Source: Deltaproteobacteria bacterium (GTDB lineage Bacteria > Myxococcota_A > Polyangia > Haliangiales > Haliangiaceae). Taken from it: DNA of 35,044 nucleotides. The first letter of the stretch is position 1, and every line of letters begins with the position of its first letter. Below, piece by piece: positions 16,044-21,735 of the stretch. The notes under the pieces were generated by a model. That model made no database searches. It saw only the letters and a program-made list of their open reading frames with translations, and had not been told where the DNA came from. The translations under genes were made by a program, and so were the position numbers. The stretch is taken from assembly GCA_021413675.1 (NCBI GenBank), contig JAIOQA010000069.1:1-35044 (forward strand). Direction: 5' to 3'.

Positions 16044-16850
16044 ATGGTCGTGTGTGTGTTGTGCAAGGCGCCGGCGGCGCTCGGCGTGCTCTGCACCAAG
16101 CACGGCGTCGCGATCGCCAGTCGAGGCCTGACCAGCGAGCAGATCGTCGCGCGGGTCACGCGCCCGACCGCGAGCCTCATCGACGCGTGGGGCTTCGCCA
16201 ACCCGGTCGCCTCGGAGACCGCGATCGGCCGCGACCCGGCATCGGGCCTCGCGATCCTGCACGCCTCGGTCTCCGCCGAGCACGCCGTCATCCGCCAGGG
16301 TGAAGGCGGCTGGGAGCTGGTCGATCGCGGCAGCCGCAACGGCACGACCGTCAACGGCGTGGCCGCGCCCAGCGCGAAGCTCGCGCCCGGCGCCGCGGTG
16401 TCGTTCGGCGACGTCCGCTTCTACTTCTGGGCGCCGGCGCTGGGCACCGGGCCCCGCCCCACCGGCCGCGGCCGCACCGCGCCCACCCGCACCGTCGCGC
16501 GGGTGTTCAGCGCGACCATCAAGACCCGCGAAGGCGGCGCGATCGAGGTCGCCCAGCGCACCGACGGTGGCTTCGCGCGCGCCGGCGAGAAGGTCGTCGA
16601 GCTCGCGCGCATGGAGCTCGCGCTGATCCAGACCCTCGTCGAGCGCCTGCGCACCGTGACCGAGGCCGAGCTCGCGTACGTGGCGTGGCACGAGATCGCC
16701 GAGGCCCTCGCGTTCGACTCCGTCGAGGCCGACAGCGAGAACGTGCGCGACCTCGTGCGGCGGGTGCGCAAGAAGACCGCGACGCTCGGGGTCGGCGAGC
16801 TGATCGAGTCCAAGCACGGCGTCGGGTACCGGGTGGCGGGGCTGGCGTAG
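16044..16850 (+). CDS. FHA-domain protein with zinc-knuckle N-terminus and OmpR-type winged helix
   Basis: 268 aa. Three parts: a small Cys/His cluster (C4, C7, C17, H20), an FHA domain (about 45-130), and a C-terminal winged helix (about 165-268). The FHA domain has the phosphothreonine-binding residues GR (62-63), S77, H80 and N99-G. The winged helix ends in VRDLVRRVRKKTATLGVGELIESKHGVGYRV, the OmpR/PhoB DNA-binding pattern. This suggests a transcription factor controlled by Ser/Thr-kinase phosphorylation, like actinobacterial EmbR but with the domain order reversed. Hanks kinases such as the one at 32.9 kb could supply the phospho-signal; that is inference. It stands alone, diverging from the DsbA-like gene. 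Confidence 0.85.
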   Translation: MVVCVLCKAPAALGVLCTKHGVAIASRGLTSEQIVARVTRPTASLIDAWGFANPVASETAIGRDPASGLAILHASVSAEHAVIRQGEGGWELVDRGSRNGTTVNGVAAPSAKLAPGAAVSFGDVRFYFWAPALGTGPRPTGRGRTAPTRTVARVFSATIKTREGGAIEVAQRTDGGFARAGEKVVELARMELALIQTLVERLRTVTEAELAYVAWHEIAEALAFDSVEADSENVRDLVRRVRKKTATLGVGELIESKHGVGYRVAGLA

Positions 16851-16943
16851 ACGCGGGCTGGTGGCGGCGGGAGCGGGAGCGGTTGTGCGAGAATGGGGGA
16901 GAAGATGGCGCAGAAGAGGACCAGTCCGCGGGAAAGGTCGCGG

Positions 16944-18347
16944 ATGGCATATTCCGGGCCCGGTGCGCAGCCGGTTCATCTCGCTGGCTGGCAACTCGAG
17001 CACCTTCGCGTCTTCAAGAACGTCCGCGTCGAACTCCCAGTTCCCCCTGAGGACGCACCCGGACAGTGGTTGGTTTTCCTGGGGGAGAACGGCACCGGAA
17101 AGACAACTCTCCTCCGTGCACTGGCGTGGATGGCCTCTGATAGAGCGAAGGACATCTTCGATTGGCTCGCGTTGCACTCTCGGGGACGCGTCGGCGTCGC
17201 ATGGCGTCGTTCCAAGCGCGCCCAGCCCAGCGTTACGCCCGGGGCGGGATCCCGCTTCGACTGCTTCGGATATGGCTCGCTGCGCGGCACCGCACTGGGC
17301 GGGCCCGATCGCGACGTGCCGCTCAAGGGAACGACTGGTCTGGAGACACTCTTCCTTCCCAATGCCCGCCTGATCCATGCCGAAACCTGGCTCCGGCGCG
17401 AAGCACTCCGCGCCGGAGCCAGTGCCCGAGATCGCGCGTTCTTTGAATCAGTGCTGGCCACCGTCGCGTCGCTGCTCCCCAACGGCGAGCGCATCGCCAT
17501 GCACGGCGACGAAGTCGTCGTCGAGACTCCGAACGGCCAGTTCCCGCTCTCCGCCATGAGCGACGGCTACCTCACCACGCTTGGCTGGACGATCGATCTC
17601 ATCGCGCGCTGGGCGCACAAGTATCGCGACACCGGCAAGCTCGATCACAACTTCGCGAAGGACATGCCGTGCGTGGTCCTGGTCGACGAGCTCGACCTGC
17701 ATCTGCACCCGCGCTGGCAGCTGGAGATCATCCCACGGCTGCGCGCCGCATTTCCCAAGACGACGTTCATCGTCACGACCCACAATCCGCTGACGCTGCA
17801 CGGTGCGCGACCAGGTGAAGTCTTCGTCCTCACCAAGGACGAGACCACCGGCAACGTCAGCATCGCGCAGCGCGACCTACCTCCGGGCCTCGACGCCAAC
17901 CGCATCCTGACCGGCGACTGGTTCGGCCTACCATCGACGCTCGACGAATCGACGCTGACGAAACTCGATCAGCATCGCGAGATGCTGCTCGCGCACAGCC
18001 CCGAGAACGATCGCGAGCGCCTGGCGCTGGAGCGCGAGCTGCGTGAGCGCCTGAACGGCTTCGCCGACACGTCGATCGAGCGCATCGCTCACGGCGTGGT
18101 CGCGGAGCTGCTCGACGCAAAGATGCGCGCGCGGAAAGACATCACGAGCGCCGACCGCGAGCGCGTCGTCGCCGAAGTGCGCAAGCGCCTCGCCGCGCTC
18201 GATGGCGATGGCTCGGCCGCGCGCGAGCCGCCCGCGTCGTACAGACCTCGGCCGCCCACACCGAAGGCGACACCGCGCCGCACGCCCACGACCAAGCCCG
18301 CGAAGGCGAAAGCCAAGGCTCCGCGCACGCGGAGCACGGCGCGGTGA
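16944..18347 (+). CDS. Septu-like PtuA ATPase (AAA/ABC-type, anti-phage candidate)
   Basis: 467 aa from the ATG at 16944, chosen for the GGAAAGG site 6 nt upstream; ATGs at 16893 and 16905 are possible. It is an SMC/OLD-like ATPase: Walker A LGENGTGKTT (47-55), signature-like LSAMSDGYL (~203-210), Walker B VVLVDELDLHLHPRWQ (~244-259) and the switch TTHNP (278-282). No TOPRIM nuclease follows, so it is not OLD or GajA; a helical region and a Lys/Pro/Thr-rich tail end the protein. The next gene overlaps by GTGA and encodes an HNH nuclease of the PtuB kind. In Septu, PtuA binds nucleotide and holds PtuB inactive until infection. More A/T-ending codons than its neighbours (for example 17041-17180) suggest transfer. 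Confidence 0.8.
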   Translation: MAYSGPGAQPVHLAGWQLEHLRVFKNVRVELPVPPEDAPGQWLVFLGENGTGKTTLLRALAWMASDRAKDIFDWLALHSRGRVGVAWRRSKRAQPSVTPGAGSRFDCFGYGSLRGTALGGPDRDVPLKGTTGLETLFLPNARLIHAETWLRREALRAGASARDRAFFESVLATVASLLPNGERIAMHGDEVVVETPNGQFPLSAMSDGYLTTLGWTIDLIARWAHKYRDTGKLDHNFAKDMPCVVLVDELDLHLHPRWQLEIIPRLRAAFPKTTFIVTTHNPLTLHGARPGEVFVLTKDETTGNVSIAQRDLPPGLDANRILTGDWFGLPSTLDESTLTKLDQHREMLLAHSPENDRERLALERELRERLNGFADTSIERIAHGVVAELLDAKMRARKDITSADRERVVAEVRKRLAALDGDGSAAREPPASYRPRPPTPKATPRRTPTTKPAKAKAKAPRTRSTAR

Positions 18348-19141
18348 TTCGCTACCAGCGGCCCCCGACCCCAGCGGGATTCTCCGCACCGCGCCCGAAG
18401 GCCAAGGGGCCGTTTCCGACGATATGGTCGGCGCACAAGAGCGCCTTCAGCACCGCGCAGCACCGGAAGTGCGGCTACTGCGAGAGCTCCATCGCGGCCT
18501 CGCAGGATGCCGATGTCGAGCACTACGCACCCAAGGCCGCGGTCCACGATCTAGACCCGACCGCGCTGGGCGTCGAGGCCGAACCCAACCTCGCGCGACT
18601 CGCGCCGAGATCGCGCAAGGTGGTCGTCCGCAGCACGCGCGGCTACTGGTGGCTCGCGTACGACTGGGGCAACTGGCTGTTCGCCTGCGAGGTCTGCAAC
18701 CGGAAGTACAAGCTCAACGTGTTCCCGCTCGCGCCGACGCCGCGCAAAGGGTGGCGTCCAACCAGGCAAGACACGAAGCACCGGCCATTGCTGCTCAACT
18801 GCTACGACGACGATGCGCCCTGGCGACACTTCGTCGTGGACACGACGACCGGAACGATTGTCGGCCACACTGTCCGTGGCACCGCCACGATCCACACCTG
18901 CGGACTACACCGCAACACGCTCCGGGCCGACCGCTACCGAGCCGCGTCGTCGATGGTCCAGCAATGCGAGATCGCGCAAGCCTCGCGCGAGAGCACGACG
19001 GCGCGAAAACGGGCCTGGAGGACCATCGTCGAACTCGGCGGCGATGATCGGCCATTCGCCGGCGCCGCGCGGGCGGTCGCCGAGGACCGCCTCGGCCTAC
19101 GCTGGGACGAGATCAACAACTACGTCGCGACGCTGCGGTAG
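18344..19141 (+). CDS. Septu-like PtuB HNH endonuclease
   Basis: 265 aa, GTG start overlapping the ATPase stop (GTGA), so translation is coupled. HNH core: C43-G-Y-C46 and C115-x-x-C118 hold a structural zinc. ADVEHYAPK (E59-H60) supplies the catalytic His, and YWWLAYDWGNWLFACEVCNRKYK (split by position ~101-123) supplies the Asn and distal ligands. The CGYCE...DVEHxxPK...WLAYDWxNxxxxCxxCN layout is that of the PtuB/TIGR02646-type nucleases paired with AAA ATPases in Septu and some retrons. A TCGLHRNTLRADR block follows, as in the family. Its expected role is nucleic acid cleavage during phage attack. Its last 29 bp overlap the convergent RAYT transposase gene. Confidence 0.82.
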   Translation: MIRYQRPPTPAGFSAPRPKAKGPFPTIWSAHKSAFSTAQHRKCGYCESSIAASQDADVEHYAPKAAVHDLDPTALGVEAEPNLARLAPRSRKVVVRSTRGYWWLAYDWGNWLFACEVCNRKYKLNVFPLAPTPRKGWRPTRQDTKHRPLLLNCYDDDAPWRHFVVDTTTGTIVGHTVRGTATIHTCGLHRNTLRADRYRAASSMVQQCEIAQASRESTTARKRAWRTIVELGGDDRPFAGAARAVAEDRLGLRWDEINNYVATLR

Positions 19142-19826
19142 CGGTCCGCGCTCGCGTCCCGGGCGCCGGCCCCGGCCGCTCGCGCGGATCGACCGGACCG
19201 TAGCGACGCCAGCCGATGGTGAGGTGCCACGTGGTCGGCATCACGACCGGCACCGGCTCGAGGTGCGTCCGATGCGGGTGGTTCGCCCAGCCGTCGAACG
19301 CGCGCGCGGACGCGAACGGATCGAACGGCTCGCGCGTGTGCAGGTCCTCGCGATGGCGACGCCAGTTGTTGAGCACGTAGCCCAGGGCGTGGCGGACTTG
19401 CTTGAGCGCGGCCAGCGCGACCGGATGGTAGCGGTCCGCGAACACCGCGCCGCGGCGGCGGGCCAGCGCGTTGAAGCGGCGCGCGCACGCGATCTGGAAG
19501 CCCTGCATGCCGCGCGCGAGCGCGACGTGGCTGTCGGCCTCGACGATCAGGTGGATGTGCGTGGCCTGCACCGAGACGTGGCAGATGCGGAAGTCGTGGC
19601 GTCGATAGGTGACCTCGAGCGCGCGCCGGACCGCGAGCCAGCCCGCGCGCCGCCGCAGCCGGAGGGCGGGACACGCGCGGATCGTCACGTGCAGCGGATG
19701 CCGCGCGTCGATCGGCGGCCGAGCCTTGTGCTTCTCGCTCGACCGCGGCCCACGCGGCGGTCGCCCGGCGCCGGGGCGCTTGCCGCCGCGCGTGCGGAAC
19801 GGGAGAGACTGCTGGACCGCCGTCAT
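19113..19826 (-). CDS. RAYT/IS200-like Y1 HUH transposase
   Basis: 237 aa. The basic N-terminus GGKRPGAGRPPRG, the HPLHVTIR strand, the HUH pair H90-I-H92 (QATHIHLIVEA), LARGMQGFQIACARRFN, VFADRYH and a candidate catalytic Tyr150 (ALGYVLNNWRRH) together mark REP-associated tyrosine transposases (Y1_Tnp). These nick and join single-stranded DNA at hairpin REP sequences and are usually domesticated, single-copy genes. All catalytic residues appear intact. It has its own AT-rich promoter and overlaps the HNH gene tail to tail. It lies between the defence-like module and the RiPP locus, so it may have helped move either one; that is inference. Confidence 0.85.
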   Translation of the reverse strand: MTAVQQSLPFRTRGGKRPGAGRPPRGPRSSEKHKARPPIDARHPLHVTIRACPALRLRRRAGWLAVRRALEVTYRRHDFRICHVSVQATHIHLIVEADSHVALARGMQGFQIACARRFNALARRRGAVFADRYHPVALAALKQVRHALGYVLNNWRRHREDLHTREPFDPFASARAFDGWANHPHRTHLEPVPVVMPTTWHLTIGWRRYGPVDPRERPGPAPGTRARTATAASRRSC

Positions 19827-19871
19827 AGATTTCGTCGATATTTATACGAGATCTAGAAGTCGTCAACGGAT
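19827..19871 (-). promoter_or_regulatory. AT-rich promoter of the RAYT gene
   Basis: Read on the minus strand, TTGACG (19866-19861), a 16-bp spacer and TAAATA (19844-19839) precede the ATG at 19826 by 12 nt. TATAAA at 19846-19841 overlaps the -10. The block is strikingly AT-rich for this genome and contains overlapping TCTAGA and AGATCT, suggesting imported DNA. Confidence 0.5.
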
Positions 19872-19923
19872 GTCTCTCGGATAATCGCGGATTCCGACGA
19901 TGGCTCGGTGCGACTCGCGTTCC

Positions 19924-19965
19924 GTGCCCGTGCCCGTGCCCGTGCCCGTGCCCGTGCCCGTGCCC
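19924..19965. repeat. Seven tandem GTGCCC hexamers
   Basis: An exact 42-bp microsatellite of seven GTGCCC units lies between the RAYT promoter and the 3' end of the LanC-like gene. It is outside any gene I accept. Copy number is likely to vary by slippage. Confidence 0.9.
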
Positions 19966-19968
19966 GAC

Positions 19969-19996
19969 TCCGATTCCGGGTCCGGATCGGATTTTT
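19969..19996 (+). terminator. Stem-loop followed by T5, terminator-like on the plus strand
   Basis: TCCGAT/ATCGGA plus an inner CCGG/CCGG pairing (19969-19991) is followed by five Ts (19992-19996). By orientation it would stop plus-strand transcripts running from the defence module toward the LanC-like gene. On the minus strand it lies 14 bp after the lanC-like stop, but without a U-tract there. Confidence 0.45.
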
Positions 19997-20009
19997 CACA
20001 GCTCGCCGC

Positions 20010-21191
20010 TCAGGCCCCCTCGACGAGCGGGAACCCGAGGCGCTCGCCTGGCGCGGCCGCGAGGTCGTGCGCGAGACACACCAGGCCGGGATAGCCCGTG
20101 AACAGGCCGTTCGGCCATGCGTTGCCGGTGTCGAGCATCGCCGCCACCGCGCGCGCGCCCATCGCTTGCGCTCGCGCGAGCCAGCCGTGGCCAGGATCGA
20201 TGCGCTCCATCGCGAGCAGCCCGTAGGCCCGCCCGCCGAGGCCGCAGCAGAGATTGCCGGGCGCGCCCGCCGTGTCGGTCTCGAGCAGGCGCGCGGCCTC
20301 CCGCGCGCGGCGGAGGTACGCCGCCTCCGGCGCGTGCTGGTAGGCGCGCGCCCAGAGCAGGACCAGCCCGGCGGCGCCGTTGCACCAGCTGCGACGCAGC
20401 GCGGCGCCCTCGGCGTCGTCGCGCGCGCGCCCACCGGTGGTCAGCCCGGCGCGCGCGGCGTCCGCGGCGAGGCGGTCGAGGTGTCCACCGAACGCCGCCG
20501 GCAGCTCGCGCGCCGCGGCGAGCGACCAGCCGAGCAGCGCGTGGAGCGTCCCCGCGCGACCGTGGGCGAAGCCGAGGTTGGGATCCTTGCCCCAGCCTGC
20601 CGCGCCATCCGCGCGCGCGAGCAGATCGGCCGCGAGCTCGTCGGCCACGCGGAGCACGCGCGGATCGCCGGTCCGGCGGTGGAGCAGCACCAGCGCGGTC
20701 AACGTCCCGGCCACGCCCTCGACGAGCTCGCTCGGGCCGCCGCGCCGCCGACGACAGCGCGCGAGGAATGCCGTGAGCGCTGCGCCGTCGTCGCGCGGGC
20801 CACGCGATGCGCCGAGCAGGTGGACGAAGTGGACGCCGTCCGGGCCGTAGTACAGCGACGCGCCCATCCGACGCTCGCCGAAGCCAGGGGTCCAGAACGC
20901 CGCGACCGCCCGTGACCCGCGCGCCGCGTCGGCGAGCCAGCGCGCCGCGATCCCGAGGTCGCGCGCGCGGTGATCGCGGCGCGCGCCGCACACGAGCGCC
21001 GTCGCGATCCCCGCGGCCCCGTAGCCGATGCTGGCCCACGGCCCGCGCTGGGTCGCGCACAGCCCGCGATACGACCACGCGCGCACCTGCCGGAGGTACG
21101 CGCGCGGCACCGCGACCAGCGGCACATCGAGCGCGTCTGGCGACGGACGGGACGCGCCGCCCGCGCGCGCTCGGACGATCGAACGAGTCAT
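20010..21191 (-). CDS. Stand-alone LanC-like cyclase with Cys-Cys-Gly zinc motif
   Basis: 393 aa, typical LanC length. An α/α-barrel protein that should catalyse thioether ring closure by adding Cys thiols to dehydrated Ser/Thr. Motifs in order: GFAHGRAG (His210, the catalytic His region of NisC), SWCNGAAG (Cys270) and NLCCGLGG (Cys315-Cys316), ending in GFPLVEGA as LanC proteins do. In NisC the last pair is Cys-His; here it is Cys-Cys, as in the CCG-type cyclase domains of ProcM and class IV LanL enzymes, which are known for activated zinc and relaxed substrate use. No dehydratase domain is fused. The start has GGGAGG 7 nt upstream. A 64-aa precursor-like gene lies 131 bp upstream. Confidence 0.85.
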   Translation of the reverse strand: MTRSIVRARAGGASRPSPDALDVPLVAVPRAYLRQVRAWSYRGLCATQRGPWASIGYGAAGIATALVCGARRDHRARDLGIAARWLADAARGSRAVAAFWTPGFGERRMGASLYYGPDGVHFVHLLGASRGPRDDGAALTAFLARCRRRRGGPSELVEGVAGTLTALVLLHRRTGDPRVLRVADELAADLLARADGAAGWGKDPNLGFAHGRAGTLHALLGWSLAAARELPAAFGGHLDRLAADAARAGLTTGGRARDDAEGAALRRSWCNGAAGLVLLWARAYQHAPEAAYLRRAREAARLLETDTAGAPGNLCCGLGGRAYGLLAMERIDPGHGWLARAQAMGARAVAAMLDTGNAWPNGLFTGYPGLVCLAHDLAAAPGERLGFPLVEGA

Positions 21192-21288
21192 GATCGGGCC
21201 TCCCAGCCAGCGGAGCAGAGAGCCCGCGGCGCGATGATCAGAGTTCGTGCGACCGGGCCCGTCGTGCTCGACGCGCCCGATCCGCGAG

Positions 21289-21311
21289 CCCGTCATCCCG
21301 CGGATGACAGG
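21289..21311 (-). terminator. Attenuator-like hairpin between precursor and LanC-like gene
   Basis: On the minus strand CCTGTCATCC and GGATGACGGG pair over 10 bp (one U-G) around a GCG loop, just after the precursor stop. No U-tract follows, so partial termination or mRNA end protection is more likely than a full stop. Such hairpins often set the precursor:enzyme ratio in lanthipeptide operons. Confidence 0.5.
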
Positions 21312-21322
21312 CCCGCGTGGCG

Positions 21323-21517
21323 TCACCGCGAGCGGCCGCCGTGCGTGCAGCAGGCGACACCGGTCGAGGTACCCGCGCTTCCGCCCGGCACGCAGGTGCC
21401 GTCGGGCGGACACGTCTTCGGGATGCCGCCGACGACCAGGGCCGGCGAGGTCAGGGACTTCAGGGTCCGCTTGCGGAGCGCCAGCTTCGCGTCGCGGGAG
21501 GTGAGCGTCTTCTTCAT
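21323..21517 (-). CDS. Putative RiPP (lanthipeptide-like) precursor peptide
   Basis: 64 aa. The leader is basic and helical (MKKTLTSRDAKLALRKRTL, then KSLTSPALVVGG) and follows the 'KLxLxKxTLxxLT...VxGG' style of class I lanthipeptide leaders known from Bacteroidota. A double-Gly cleavage site falls at residues 30-31. The core (32-64) starts IPKTCPPDGTC, contains SAGTSTGVACCTHGG, and has four cysteines (36, 42, 56, 57) and eight Ser/Thr, enough for several thioether rings. The start at 21517 has an AAAGGA ribosome site and is much better than the longer frame upstream. The LanC-like gene follows on the same strand. No dehydratase, protease or exporter is visible nearby, so the chemistry is unproven. 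Confidence 0.72.
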   Translation of the reverse strand: MKKTLTSRDAKLALRKRTLKSLTSPALVVGGIPKTCPPDGTCVPGGSAGTSTGVACCTHGGRSR

Positions 21518-21554
21518 GATCGATCCTTTCGTGCGGGGGCAGCCGTGATGACTG

Positions 21555-21585
21555 CCGTCGTCCCGTCGTGACGTCGGGACGACGG
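21555..21585. promoter_or_regulatory. 31-bp near-perfect dyad upstream of the RiPP precursor
   Basis: CCGTCGTCCCG and CGGGACGACGG are exact 11-bp arms around TCGTGACGT, which itself continues the symmetry after one mismatch pair, giving 14 of 15 symmetric pairs. It lies 38 bp upstream of the precursor start. It could be an operator or a stable hairpin in the 5' leader. Confidence 0.55.
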
Positions 21586-21695
21586 GCGCCTTTGCAGAAC
21601 TCCGGCCAACGGCCGCCGCGCCCGTCGGCGCGCGGCACCGCGCCATCTACGCGGGACCAAAGCCCAAGCCCGCGCCCGTGGTGACGATCGCCGCT

Positions 21696-21717
21696 GACAC
21701 AGCGATCGACACAGCGA
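21696..21717. repeat. Direct repeat of GACACAGCGA, 12-bp period
   Basis: Two exact copies (21696-21705 and 21708-21717) lie between the phosphatase stop and the precursor gene. Spacing near one helical turn would suit a DNA-binding protein; no function is known. Confidence 0.5.
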
Positions 21718-21735
21718 CACACCGCGCGCAGCGCC

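Noticed and set aside
15936..17378. 480-aa minus-strand frame opposite the FHA gene and the ATPase start
   Set aside because: It runs antisense through two genes with recognisable motifs and has no motif itself.
16944..19141. Gabija or OLD-type system
   Set aside because: No TOPRIM nuclease domain follows the ATPase and no UvrD-like helicase is adjacent; the partner is an HNH nuclease, which fits Septu.
16851..19141. Retron carrying an HNH/ATPase effector
   Set aside because: No reverse transcriptase gene and no msr/msd-like inverted repeats are present upstream or downstream within the window.
19924..19965. CRISPR array
   Set aside because: Units are six bases, contiguous and without spacers; it is a simple tandem microsatellite.
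19908..20915. 335-aa plus-strand frame across the hexamer array and the LanC-like gene
   Set aside because: Alternating Arg-Ala from the hexamer repeat followed by antisense of lanC; no motif and no promoter.
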